Source of the DNA: Bimastos eiseni
Taxonomy: Eukaryota > Annelida > Clitellata > Crassiclitellata > Lumbricidae
NCBI GenBank assembly: GCA_959347315.1
Contig: OY365813.1
Location: forward strand, 17,329,081-17,393,080
Direction: 5' to 3'
DNA length: 64,000 nt
Positions 35,401-47,030 of the stretch are shown here, in pieces. The position numbers and the translations under genes are program-made. Within the stretch, counting starts at the first letter, position 1; each line of letters begins with the position of its first letter. The notes under the pieces were generated by a model, which was given only the letters and a program-made list of their open reading frames with translations, was not told the DNA's origin and ran no database searches.

Positions 35401-38400
35401 AAATGAATAAGTTGATTAATTTACATTTGTAATTGATTGAGCTTGTGATTGGTGGTTGGATCAAATGATTGATTTTTGACTATTGCTCATTTGAGGTACT
35501 TTGTGTGTTATGATAACAGTAAAATAAATTTCTTTAGGTTAGATTGAGGGGTTGTTTGTTGGGTTGTCTCCGTAGAGCATAGCCGAGAAGATAAAGAAGG
35601 AGCAACAAGATTCAAAGGTCTCTCTGTCATCCGCCGATTCTCATCGACTTGTACGTAATAATTCGGCCTCTTCCACTTCGTCGACTCACTCGGCCACCAG
35701 CATGGAGGTGGAGAAGATCACCGCAGTCGTGTCAGAGGCAGGACAACGCATCGACAAGCTGGCGCACGAAAGTACGGACTTGGTGGAAAACGGAGTGACT
35801 GATGAAACGGGTTTTGTCAGCATTGCGCTCTGTGAGTGACCACATTTTTTGTCTATTTTGTTGTGCCTGAGTATGGGACGATAGAGTGGCCTAACTTTCT
35901 GCCACTGCTTGCACTCTGACAGTGCCTGTCCTAAGCCTGAATAAAGGATGGGGTGATCCTTGTTAACACAGTGTTGTTAAAATGCAACTACTTCTATAGA
36001 GTGGCCTCTTGTACCATGTTTGGTTTTGTGTTTGGCTTGTGTGTTGTGCCATTCTAACAGTGCCTTTGTATCTGTGAGGGCCCAGTTTGGCAACTGAAAT
36101 GATATCTGTGCTTTTTGCAAACTGTGATATAGTTTGATGCTGTTGGTGAAATGCTTTATGGTAAGATTTGTAAATAATATAGGAATGACCAGATTCAAAC
36201 CTGCATACAGTACGGTAAATGCTGTTTAAGATTTAATTCAAAATTTCTGCCATTCTATATATAAGAAGAAGAAATCAGAATTTGGGCACACAGTTCCTTA
36301 AGCTTGCCTGAGAGGCTACGATCGCTTTGCGTTCTTAGCGACATCATTTTATTCTTCCCACTGTCAGTGTACAGTCAGTCTACTCATTACAATGTATAGT
36401 TAAGTTGAGGGATGAAGCAGAACTCTGTAAAATGAAATTCTGACTTTGTAGGATTTCAACACTTAGCCTTTGTTTGACAGTCCAGCTCCATAAGATCATC
36501 ATGCATCCCATTTTAATTGAGGTGTAAATGAGTTCAGATTTGTATTCCTGTTTTATAAAGACTTGTGAAGACAAATAGACCATTATGGCCTCATAATAAG
36601 AGACAGCTCATTGCCTAACCTCTTCACATTATGTATTATGATCACGGGTGTCATTTATTGAAATTATTTTTCAGCTTGTACAAATAACATGCCGATGTCC
36701 CCAGCTGATCTGCACGGAATGTGGTATCCGACTGTTCGACGTACCTTAGTCTGCCTCTCGAAGCTTTACCGATGTATAGACGTGAGTTGTTCGTTTTGTG
36801 ATGCTAGACTTGCAGCTGATCGATCTGTGAGCAGATTTGACCACTGTGACATTCACTTAGAATTTTGAATTCTCCGATAATCTGTTTTACTTAGTGATGG
36901 CAACACTCCAGCTTTTCTACATTGCAGTTTTTGTTAGCATCCTGTCACTGTGGAGTACTTCTTGAAATTTACATTAAAATACAGAAAATTTACAATTCTG
37001 TGAAACATTGTACCCTGAAACTTACTGCTTAACTTACGGTCTTCTAACATATGAGTAACTTTCTTCGACCAGAGCTACTTAGCTCTTCTTAGGGCTGCAA
37101 AAGCCCTATCTTATAGATACGCGATGATTACGTGCATACTGACTGTGCATTGGCTTGTCTTGTGTACTGTATGATGCGACTGTCGGACTGCTTGTTTCGT
37201 ACCACAATAAAGCGGTTAATATCTTAAACCTGCATGTGATGTGTGGTGTGTTCATTTTATGTGTGCTACAATGCTCGTGCTTTAACATCAGAGAAAAGAG
37301 CTGCTGTTGGAATTTAGGAGTGTGTTAAATCGTGGTGTTCCGTGACACATGATGTGTTTAGAACTTTCCCCTTTGATATGTGATGAGTCTGATTGTCGGT
37401 TCCTAGAGAACGACATTCCAGGGTTTGTCGCAGGAGACGCTGTCGATGTGTATTCTGTCGCTCATCAAAGCAAGCGATGGCATTGCTAAGAAACAGGTTG
37501 GTCGTTTTCTTCTCAAACTATCCACTTCTAACTCTTTGTCTGTTCATTTAGAGTAAGCATGGATTTATTGTTTAGTGATGCATTCATCATGTAATCTATC
37601 AATCGTGAATTGAGCAGGCTTAGTGTGATGACCCTGGATTCAATCATTTAACTGTATTACCAAGAAGTATCATTTTTTGTCAGCCCTTTGATATTTTGTC
37701 CCTGGGATTCCCATAGTACAGGATAGAGGGTCAAAGAGCATGAAGTGTTCAATTCTCTTGCTTACCTTAGATGCATTAATTCAGCACTGATAACTCATAC
37801 TGCACCATGTGTACCTGTGCATTTTCTTATTTAAAGTCGTTTTAGTTTCTCTTTCCAAATATTTGATTTAGGATCCGATGCATTTGGAATCTCGGCAAGC
37901 CTATTTGGATAGCATAGTCAATGTTACAATAGTCAATGCATGTCAGTATCTTACTGTCTCTCACTTCTTAACTGCGCTTTCATCAGTCAAATTCTGTGTA
38001 TTAGTACATGTTTGCTTATGTTTGCATAGTGCCTTCTTTAGGGGTCCTCCTCTCTTCTACTGAGGAGGTGTGCAATAGATGAGTCAATACGTCACACCTT
38101 GTTGTCATATCTTGACCGTTAGTCTCTGTTGCTGGTCTTGCAGTCGTTGACAGATGGTCATCTATTCCTTATAAAGCATCTGCTTATTCTGCGAGAACAG
38201 ATCGCTCCATTCCACATCGACTCGGCCGTTAAAGAAATGGCGCTTGACTTCAGCAAGATTAGAAGTAACGTTCTTCTGGCAACTACATCTACATAAAATA
38301 TAAACGTTCTATCTTTGCAAAATAGAAACACTCGATCTTTGAAAAACAGAACATGCTATCCTAGCAAAAAAGAAATGCTCGATCTTTGCAAAATAGAACA

Positions 38401-41400
38401 TGCTATCCTTGCAAAACAGAAATGCTCGATCTTTGCAAAATAGAAGCGCTCGATCTTTACAAATTAGAAGTGCTCGATCTTTACGAACTAGAAGTGCTGA
38501 ATCTTTACAAAATAGAATGCTTGATCTATACAAACTAGAAATGCCCATGTTAAATATCTCTCAGTGCAGAACATTTGCAAATCGTTTCTTGCATTTAAAA
38601 TAATGTTGCTAAACAGTTGACTATAAAGGTCACTTTTGAATTAGTCCATTTCAGTCTCTGTGTAATTCTTATTGCAGGCTGTGGCATTCTTTTGATTTGC
38701 TGCCATTTCTTGTTTGGCGGAAGCTACAAAATGAAGGGCCCCCACTTTCAAGGGCTTATCCTGACAAATGCTCAGATACTGTAACAACAAATTCAAAATC
38801 CGACATACTATACTGCATTGCAATATGATGAACAAAATTCCCTTCTCCCTAGTTATTCTAATGGAAGTTTACTAATTATTTTATTACGTTTTAAAAAGTA
38901 TATATATGACAGTAGGTGTTCCAATGGATCATGATACACCGGTTAGGGGTGCTATATTAAGTATTTTTGATTGATTGATTGATTGAGTTACCTGCTGATG
39001 ACTTCTGCTGTGAAAATGCAAGTAATATTACAGTTGTACATGTATTGGGGCAATGCTCACATACACTCATCCATGCACACATTTCATGCACAATGAGACA
39101 CATACAGATGTACACTGACACACATTTCCAAAGTGAAAAATTACTATTGGCACTCGTTTGTGGTGTGTTTAGATGCCGCTGTGGAGTTACTTCGAGCCCG
39201 ATCAAAACTGTTTTCCTTCGGCAGCAACAACGCGGTGCTGCAGTTTCTGCTCGAGGTGAGTTAGGTTTTGGATGCGCTACGGTACACGTTTACAGCATGA
39301 TTAAGGCCTCTGATCATGTCTTTAGATCAATGCTCAAACATGTTTTCCTACATGGTGTTGAAGATGAGTTAAGCTCCATGTGCTGTTTTTAGGTTAATTA
39401 TCTGTGTTTTTATTTCTTTTTCTTCGGCTTCTAGGGTACACCTTCTGTCACGGAGACTTTCATCGATTCGCGGAAGGAGGTGGATAAGCAGCTGAAGAAG
39501 ATATGTGAGGAGTTCATTCAGAACATATCGGACCAATTCGTCGGCCAACTCAGGGATTTCTTGTCTAAGGTAGGCGGACATTATTTGATGACGTAGTTCC
39601 ATGCATTCTGAGTTGGCCAATGACAGTCAGTGGAAGATTGGAAGAGATGTGCATCTCTTGGCAGTGAAACCATATTTTTTTATTGATCTATCAGAGGATG
39701 AGGAGGAAGCTGGTTTGATACCCGCTGGCCCCTTTGTGTTAGCTCAGTCTTTCACTTCCTAGGGGAGATATTAAAATGAGCGAGCAGTGGGACGGTCGGC
39801 GCCTAACAGGCTGCCACACATTTCTTTCTTTATTTTTTGTCGATTGTAAACAAATGCGGTTTGGCAGCTGGTGTAATAATAAACGAAGATATAATAATAA
39901 TAATAATAATAAAGCAATTATGAATTAGACTCTTTTTTTAGCTCGTTATTTTGTGTTCCTTCTATTTCGCATAATCTTTCTGTGGTTTTTCAGTTTGAAT
40001 TTAAATGAATGAATATATTTAAATAAATTGATGTAAGTGAATGTTTTACTTGTAATTATGTGTTCCTACTAATTCATGTAATCATTCTGCGGTTTATTTG
40101 TTTAAATTATAATAAATACAAAATCCGTCTACTCAATGTTGCCAGAGCTTAGATGTACGGTGCCAGTCGACTTTAGTTAACTAGTTAAGAAATAAAGCTA
40201 CTTTCGTACATGTATTCTCATCCTGCCTGCTGCTTATTTTTTTGTGAGAAAGGGTGAGCCCCATTAGCGGGACCTCGTTGGTTCCTTAGGGGTTTATTTA
40301 TTTCTCCATTTTGACTCTCCTCATAACTTGTTTATCATGTGTTTTCAAGTTCCTTCTGTTGGAGGCAGTCATATAAAATGGCTGGTTATGGTTATGAATA
40401 TATTTAAATAAATTGATGTTATGAAGCTCTCCTATTGGTTGCAGGCGAACGTAATCATGCAGATGTGTGGCAGTGACGGTCGACCTCGTGTTGACATTCG
40501 CCAGCAGCCGTTTGCCTCACCAGAGAAGCTGAGCGAAGTGGTGACTGTGACGTACAAGAATCTGAAGCAGAGGAAGACAACCGTTCAACGGAGCATGGCA
40601 CTCTACTTGGCCAACAGAGACACCGAATTCATTCTGTTTAAGCCGCTTAAGGTTAGCTCTACAAAATTTATTCATTGATTGAATGTTTTGACTGATTGCA
40701 TTAATGTAATGTTATCGAGCATTTATATAGAGCTCCTTCAAGATATCTACTAAGAGACGATATCTGCGCTTGCCTAAATGATATTAAATGTCATTATTTT
40801 CTATAAAATACATCAGTTAGCAAAATGATACACATAGCTGACAGATGGCATGGATGTTCAGAGTCTCTGACATATCACTTAGGTGTCTTTGTACTTCTGT
40901 TCTCTGGATTAGTTGTTTCCTGTTTAACAATGCTGCAAAAGACACAATGCAATTAGCTCTGCAATGTAACTGTTCTACCCTAGAAATAAACACATAGCCA
41001 CAAACATAGCACTGTGTAAAATAATTAACCTAGCCTCACGGTCTTATTCTGTTTGCAGCCGATGTCATCGTCCTTGATGCTAATTTTATGTGGTCAGATT
41101 AAGATGGCCAACTGTGAGGATTCTTTTTCAGGTACTGCTATAATATTTTACTGAAATCTAAGAGGCAGACTTTGTGTTGCGTATTTTAGGGGAATGTCCA
41201 GCAGTGTTTTCAACAGTTGCATCAACTTTTGAGTGACCATTACTCAGATGAAGACAGGCAGATCATTGCTGCACCATCTGTTGAACAGGTCAGTAAAAAC
41301 TTTCACATCCGTCCAGAGCCATTTTTCGAGGTTTGTTATAATTTCTGTTTAATTTCAAACTGGCAAACCACTGTATGTTCACAAGTACAGAATGAATGAA

Positions 41401-42386
41401 TGATGACAGGTTATTACAGGAGTCGAATATAACAGATGGCAGCTATGCAAAGCGCCCATTACATTATACATCTACTTTAACCAACACCACCACCTAGCAA
41501 AAAAGGACTAGTTGACCCTACGGGGGATATGAGTATCGAACTCAGTTCTTCAGCTCTACGCAGCAGTGTGTTATCCATTAGTATGTGCCTTCTGACATGA
41601 TGTATAGTCATGTTAAGCTCTCTCCCACCCTAAAAAGATGGAAGTGTGAAAATTTTTATTGCTGTCGTATGTCTTCGACACTGCTCAACCATTTGAATGG
41701 TGGCCGTACGTTATCAAATGCCCTGTATCAACCGTACTAGCCTTAGATTAAAATTTCTGTCTGATACCTATAAACTTTTTGACGCTTCTTATTCAATTGA
41801 CGCATTTGTCAGTGGCTAAACTCCCTCGTCTTTGTCACCCCATCTCTCAGAGGCTATGGGATGTTTGTAGAAGGACAAAATTAAATCAGACCTTTTGACT
41901 CGATTGAATGACCATCTTCCATTGACCAGAAATCCATGGGAGTCAGTCTATGGATAACACACTGCTGTGTTTCGTACCTGGAGGGAAAAAATGATCATTA
42001 AACTACAATTAAGCCAATTGTATTGAGTGAGCTCGTAACTTTGATATATCCGCTAGTAAACAGTTTGACAATGACTGTTGAACATCTGTACAATAAGGGA
42101 TACTTTTGACATAAGCAGGCTCGATAAAACAGTCCTAATTGTTAATGTTTCCAGTTGCATTGGCTGAGCTTTCACTGTTATTCAATATGACTTGATGTTC
42201 GACATACTGACGTTTGAAATACCAAAGTTTTGCTGTACGTAGTATGCTAATTAATGTTAGAATAGTGACCTCCTGATAGATATTCTATTATATGGCCTTG
42301 AAGTTCTATTAATTCTGCCATTTTTTGATTTTCAGGTGAACCTATTGTTAAGTAGTACTCCTGCACGTCGACCATCTGTTCACTGA
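22817..42386 (+). CDS. COG3: Conserved oligomeric Golgi complex subunit 3, complete
   Basis: Subunit of lobe A of the COG tethering complex, which captures retrograde vesicles at the Golgi and keeps glycosylation enzymes in place; a cytosolic, peripheral membrane protein. Exons: 22817-22984, 23887-24006, 25028-25089, 25652-25817, 26959-27033, 27554-27646, 28762-28890, 32058-32176, 32746-32872, 33244-33335, 33897-34002, 34285-34318, 35009-35169, 35576-35831, 36675-36781, 37407-37496, 38144-38264, 39173-39255, 39435-39569, 40445-40651, 41190-41288, 42336-42386. All junctions are GT-AG and in phase, giving 866 residues and TGA (human is 828). Hallmarks shared with human COG3 (recalled): [84 protein letters not shown]. 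Start: ATG 22817 has a good context (aacATGG); an in-frame ATG at 22811 has a weak one. Exon 12 is only 34 nt. The 256-nt exon 14 encodes a variable serine/threonine-rich linker longer than in human. Confidence 0.95.
24078..24290. repeat. GCCGATTAT-repeat, transposon terminal region
   Basis: AGCTGTAACGATATCAG leads into at least five imperfect GCCGATTATT units, then AGGGTTGTTAATATCGG with TATCGGATTTT repeats. Such arrays are typical of hAT ends (two nested left ends possible). Confidence 0.45.
24333..24815 (+). other. Unassigned 160-codon open frame in COG3 intron 2, in a GC-rich island
   Basis: From about 24400 to 24810 base composition is clearly more GC-rich than the surrounding intron and the plus frame is open for 160 codons. 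The predicted product is rich in Leu, Ser and Ala with no motif I recognise. It lies directly right of a hAT-like terminal repeat region (24078-24290). It may be a fragment of an autonomous transposon or a captured sequence. It is not needed for COG3, whose flanking exons join in phase across it. Confidence 0.25.
27725..28315 (+). mobile_element. LINE 3'-end fragments, one nested in inverse orientation
   Basis: 27725-27800 is a minus-strand tail (ATTTATATAGCACCCGTTCA). From about 27840 a plus-strand fragment encodes [32 protein letters not shown] and [16 protein letters not shown], the standard end of CR1/L2-like ORF2 proteins. It lies in COG3 intron 6. Confidence 0.65.
29902..29968. repeat. 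Short palindromic element, second copy
   Basis: CTCTTTAACGACCAGCAT and, inverted, ATGCTGGTTGTTATAGAGTT. It has the same arms as 16779-16850 with a different loop. Weaker relatives: 26090-26157 (TTAACCCTTACC / GTTAAGGGTTAA) and 28534-28600. Confidence 0.55.
30356..30391 (+). CDS. COG3: Candidate in-frame 36-nt cassette exon of COG3
   Basis: Within the 3.2 kb intron between the exons ending VLPTK (28890) and beginning DIPTPVDD (32058), a 36-nt stretch is preceded by a pyrimidine-rich acceptor (ttttgtcctggacag) and followed by gtatga. It is open, phase 0 at both ends, and would add 12 residues ([12 protein letters not shown]) without shifting the frame. Human COG3 aligns well without it, so it is either lineage-specific, alternatively spliced, or a chance match. 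Confidence 0.4.
32540..32640 (+). mobile_element. Diverged tRNA-derived SINE head
   Basis: GTAGCCGAATGGTTAGAGTG (A-box-like) and GGATTTAAACC (B-box-like) lie about 30 bases apart in COG3 intron 8. The body is not clearly related to the other copies. Confidence 0.45.
34800..34978 (-). mobile_element. COG3: LINE 3'-end fragment just upstream of COG3 exon 13
   Basis: Minus strand encodes [20 protein letters not shown] and [15 protein letters not shown]. The 3' tail AAGAGGTGCCATATAAAG is followed by a TGATCAATTGATT target-like tail. It ends about 30 bases from the exon 13 acceptor at 35008. Confidence 0.6.
38305..38545. repeat. 22-23-bp tandem repeat, about 10 copies
   Basis: Unit TGCTCGATCTTTGCAAAATA plus GAA, with alternating variants (CATGCTATCCTTGCAAAACA). 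It begins about 40 bases after the COG3 exon 17 donor. Confidence 0.8.
41405..41605 (-). mobile_element. SINE-like repeat, second family
   Basis: The minus strand reads a tRNA-like head (AATGGATAACACACTGCTG, GAGTTCGATACTC) and ends in TCGACTCCTGTAATAA. The body (ATGCAAAGCGCCCAT, AAAGGACTAGT) recurs at 4588-4685 and, more diverged, at 2130-2300. A second head fragment (ATGGATAACACACTGCTGTG) is on the plus strand near 41950. Confidence 0.5.
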
Positions 42387-44760
42387 TTGACTGATTGCGA
42401 AGATTGACGATGTCATTACTCTAGGTCGATATTTTGTGACAGCCATTAAAGGACTTGAATCATCTGTCAGACTGCGACAGCTGGGAGCAGGCAATTTGGT
42501 TCCATTCTAATGACGAGCAATATCTTTCTGCTGGTAAATGCTAATTTGCAGCTCTCACCGATTACCAGCTGTGTGCTTTATGTGAGCTCATTGTAATACT
42601 GACACTGAAATTTTCACTTACATTGTTGAGTAATCGGTAACTTTCATATCACGGTCTGTAGTAGGTGCGTTGTGATCTCGTTCACATACTCCAGCTTTGC
42701 ATGCCATTCTGCTTAACGTGAAGTGGTGTAGTATCCCCAAAGTTTTAACATAGCATGTTATACTGGTTAGCACACTGTACAAGAAGTACAGTGTAACACA
42801 AATATTGATTTTCTTTTTATTATCTTGTAGTAGGGTCTGTGTGGTTTAGACTCTGTGTTGTACGGAGTGTCCGGTTGGACACTCCGTTTGGAGTTTGAAG
42901 TTTGGAGTTTAGAGTTTGCGATGACGAGTAGACTGTACCAGGTTACTTATCAATTGTTGGCACTTGTCAGTATGTACCAGTGCTTAACGGACACTTGGTA
43001 GCTATTGTCAGACTTTGGTTATTACTTTGCAAGTAATTTTCTGTTTTTGACTACATGGTAGTGGCATTTGCCAATTTATGCCTGGCAGTTGAAAGTTTTG
43101 ACTGGTGTTTGCCAACGGTTTTACACCTATTTGCCGGTTGATTTTCAATGAATCATTTACACCTGTGCGCTGGTTATTGCTTGAGTCCTATCTGTGATAA
43201 GATGTATGTATAGTTTGTGCTGCTGTTGAAGTCTCCAAACAGTTCAGTCATTTGAATTAGTGATGCATTGGTGTCAGGACTTAAGCTTTACTGTTGAGAA
43301 AATGGTACTTGTGATTTATTTTTACTCTCATTCACAAACTTACTCTACTTTCGGAAGTTGATTATCACTTCATTGCATTGAACGATGCAGTCATAAAGAA
43401 ATGGTAAATGCAATGAAACCCCTATGCCATACACAATTGAACCTGTTGGTTAAACGGTTTAACTTTTGCAACATTGTACATTCTGAGTCGTAAATCTTGT
43501 ACTTTTAGTTTAAAATTTAAATTGGTGTTATTTTAAAGTGCCTAAACAGCAGTTGAATGTTTAAATCTGTTAATTTCATATCAATGCCACACATCCGATG
43601 GGATGTATGATAACTTTCATAGATGGCATTGATAGATTTGCATTTGATTTGATATGCCAAGCATGAGGCAGATCTCAGATGAGGGATACAGTCAGATACG
43701 GGGTCCTTGTATCTGTTAGTGTGTGTCACAAACAAATGAGGGTCGCAAAGGAAATTCTTGAGTTTCAATCGCTTATGAAAGATTTCTTGCGTATTTTACT
43801 ATGAACGTGAGATGCTCCAAATACCCGACACATAGTAGGCAACTAGTAAAGCTAGAAAGCAAGTGCTGGGTTCTATTGTGGGTTCATACCTAGCTTATCT
43901 TTGAATACCTCAAAAGTTTTCAAATACTGGCACATCATATGAAGATCTTAGTGATGCTGTTCAACCTGCCAGCATAAATAAATTACAGTAGGCCATTTTT
44001 CATTGATGTAACCTTGTGTTTGCTTCAGCTGAACATTCCTCAACCCAAACTGCTTTGTTCTTAACTAAGCCTTGGCTCTGACTGTATCCGATCTGATCAT
44101 TGTGAGCAGTCACCTCGTAATGCGTATTGTGTAGCTTTACTGGCCACTCCTGAGATGGATACTTAGCAGAAACCTTGGTCTATCGTCATGCCCATGTACT
44201 CGGCTCCTTCAGTTGATGCATTAATTAGGTAGTGGCACTTAACAAGTACTTATAGGATTTTTAATGCACCAAAGACTTGTTATAATGCACTTCATTTATA
44301 GGATGGTCTGACATAACGCCAGTGAAATGGACCCCAAACTGAATTCACCAGTAGAACCTGACCTTGTCATATGATGGCTGGAGTCTTGATATTTGTCTCA
44401 GCATTGGTGTTAATAAAATGTTCTGTTTGAAGTGAATAATTGTGGGAAAAGCACTAATTAAACCCATTGCTCTGGGCCTGTTGCTTAAGCAGTGAGGTTG
44501 ACGACCTCTTTGTTTAGATATTGGTGTTTAGTTGGACGTTGGTGACGCTGCTGTGGATTATTATTTATTATTAAACACGATTGTCTGAGATGTCAAGGTC
44601 ATTGGATGGATGTTGTATATAGTTGCACAGTTCTTATACGTGTGTATATAGGTCTGGTGGCGCTAGAGATTTTCCTCATTTTGTAAATATGATTTTTGTG
44701 TGGGAGGTATATTATGCACTGTCACATTTATGCAAATAAATCTCATAATTTGTAATTGTT
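42387..44760 (+). other. Probable COG3 3' UTR
   Basis: No open frame of note follows the COG3 stop. AATAAA motifs lie at 43977-43982, 44412-44417 and 44735-44740. The last is followed by a T/G-rich stretch and is the best candidate for the mRNA end. The extent is inferred. Confidence 0.45.
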
Positions 44761-45899
44761 TTTCTTGGTGAATTAAAATTTGGAAAAGTTACAAGATCAG
44801 TATCACTGAAAAGTCAGTCAACTGGGGTGATTGATGCTTTGGGCTTCTCCCCTCTTTTGGTGCCCAAGCCCATCCTGTGAAACCTGCACACATGCTTGTA
44901 GATCACTTTATCAAACTCCTGAGAGATCATCCGTGACTTTCGATACGAGTACCTTTATAAATCGAACAAACACCAAGAACTTGTAGACAGTCTGGTACTC
45001 TTTAGATAGTCTGGTATTCTCTGGTACTGACAGAGAGAGCATTACTTGGGAGACAATTCCTACTTTCAAGGACTCTGTCAAATTCATATCCTTCTTTTTG
45101 ATTGTGCTATGGTGCTGTTTGCCATATTCCTGATCTTATTATTACATATGTTTTCTTTAGTTCACTTGGTCATAAGTTGGACATTTGCTAAGAGCGTTTA
45201 ATGTCGCAAACAAGTAATACTCCTGCCAAGCTGAAGCAGTTATTGTTGAAATACGTAATTGAAGAGTGAGCTGGTGCTAAAATGACACTGAAACTATTGA
45301 ATTTTAATTGCATATTAAAAAGATTCTGTAGGTCACAGTTGTTGGATTTTAATGATGCTCTCGTGTTGATGACGATGGTGGCTCGTAGTGTGTCAGCATT
45401 ATTGAATCCCACGATTTAATGCATGTGATCTGGCTACGCTTGTCCTTGTACAGTAATGTGCTTTGTTGAAATCACAAAAAGTTATCATCGGCATTGAGGT
45501 CAGAGGCAACCAATGGGAAGTTAAAGAATAGTCAGGTCGTGTATATAGGCTCATCTGCTAGTAGACGTCCTTGCGCGGAAGTTCGTTCAGTCGCATGATG
45601 TCACTTTGATGCAGTCTGCAGCAGGTGCATTGTTTCAAAATTATTTAATTAAAATATGCTAATGAAACCAAATAGCTGGTGCAAGCCTACTAAGATTTGC
45701 TGTTCGTTGGTAAATTATGCGACAATAGGCAGGCATACACACACAGGGTTACGCACGCTTAGTCGCACAAACGCCTACGTGGACACGTGCAGAAACCGGA
45801 TATAGTTTTACAATGATGCACTTGTGTAACCAATTACGCAGCTAGCGTAAAGACGCCTCTGCATCTGAACTTTGGATGATCTGACGGAACAGTTTCGAA

Positions 45900-46039
45900 T
45901 TGCTGCTGGCCGTTGATCTTAGTCGCGTTTGATGTAGCGTGCGTTTCGTCGTTGGCTTTTCCGTGGGATTATAGGCAGAACGGAGGGACGGACGTGTGCT
46001 AAACTTGACGCGATGAATGACTAATTAATACCAGATTGG
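45900..46039 (+). promoter_or_regulatory. Possible 5' untranslated exon of the synaptotagmin gene
   Basis: A CpG-richer stretch ends in a perfect donor (AGATTGG|GTAAGT at 46039/46040). It lies upstream of the acceptor-like tttctacag at 50715 that precedes the first coding exon. No open frame is conserved. This is inferred only from splice signals and position. Confidence 0.25.
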
Positions 46040-46234
46040 GTAAGTTAACAAAAGGCTATTCTTTAAGGAACAAGTTTATCAGACAAGATATTGGATTGTC
46101 TGTTAACGAGTAACGATGATTCTTTGGTGAACAGAAGGCTGCTGTGACGGTAGACGCCTACGGACATTGTTTGGCATAGCTTACTTGCTATAACTAGGCC
46201 TAGGACCGTAATTGTCTAGGCCCCTATCGCCATC

Positions 46235-46625
46235 CAGCATCCGTAATCGTAATCTCCAAGGCTAAGCTCAGGGCATCAGCGCTGTGTCAAATCAAAAGGG
46301 TTGTCCAAAGGATAGTCCGTGGGAGATCTGAGTCCGGTTTCCAGGAGGTCAGCAGGGAAGCAGAGTATAGCTGTTAAGGAGGATATCGTTTTGGTCGAGA
46401 ATTGACAGATGGAATGTCAAGTATGGGCTCGGGGTACAGTTCTTGAAAAGGTGAGACTTAAGTTTAGAATGGAACGCTTGGGGTGTGATGGATAGGGGAG
46501 CTAGGGACAGATGATGTTGGATGACGGGCATTAATGATGAAGGAACCGAGAAAGCACGGAGTTCAGGAGGAAGGTCGTTCTAGAGACGAGGTGCGGCGTT
46601 TGATATGGCGCGGTTGGAGAACTTG
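46235..46625 (-). mobile_element. LINE 3' end, minus-strand member of an inverted pair
   Basis: Minus strand reads ISNAAPRLWNDLPPELR-like, then SKLKSHLFKNC, with a 3' UTR ending in GATTACGATTACGGATGC. It faces the plus-strand copy at 46690-47030. Confidence 0.65.
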
Positions 46626-46689
46626 AGATGAGGTGTAATCGGGGTCGAGTGAGGGTGAGGCAAGCCGCAAGAGGACAATCGGGTAGGGC

Positions 46690-47030
46690 GAGTTGGCTGA
46701 ATGGTGCAGAGTTCGCGAAGATCTCATACTCCGCTATCCATCAACCTCGGGCTTTCCATTCGAAACTCAAGAATCAAGTCATACCTTTTCAAGAACTCTT
46801 ACCCATACTCAATTGATCATCCACCCTCCAATCCTCGACCAAAGCGACACCCCTTTAACAGCTACTCTGCCTCCTCTGACCCTCTGGAAACCGGACTCTG
46901 ACCTTCCTCAAGGCTAGGCTTTTAAGCAACCCATTTGATTTGACGCAGCGCTCGTGGATAAGTTGGTGCCCTGCGCTTGGCTTTCGAGTGGCGCTTTAGA
47001 AATGCGGGGGTTACGATTACGAGCATACTC
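46690..47030 (+). mobile_element. LINE 3' end, plus-strand member of an inverted pair
   Basis: FPFETQESSHTFSR, GAAACCGGACTCTGACC and GGCGCTTTAGAAATGCGGGG, ending in GGTTACGATTACGA. It is a diverged inverse copy of 46235-46625, head to head, with about 60 bases between. Confidence 0.65.
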
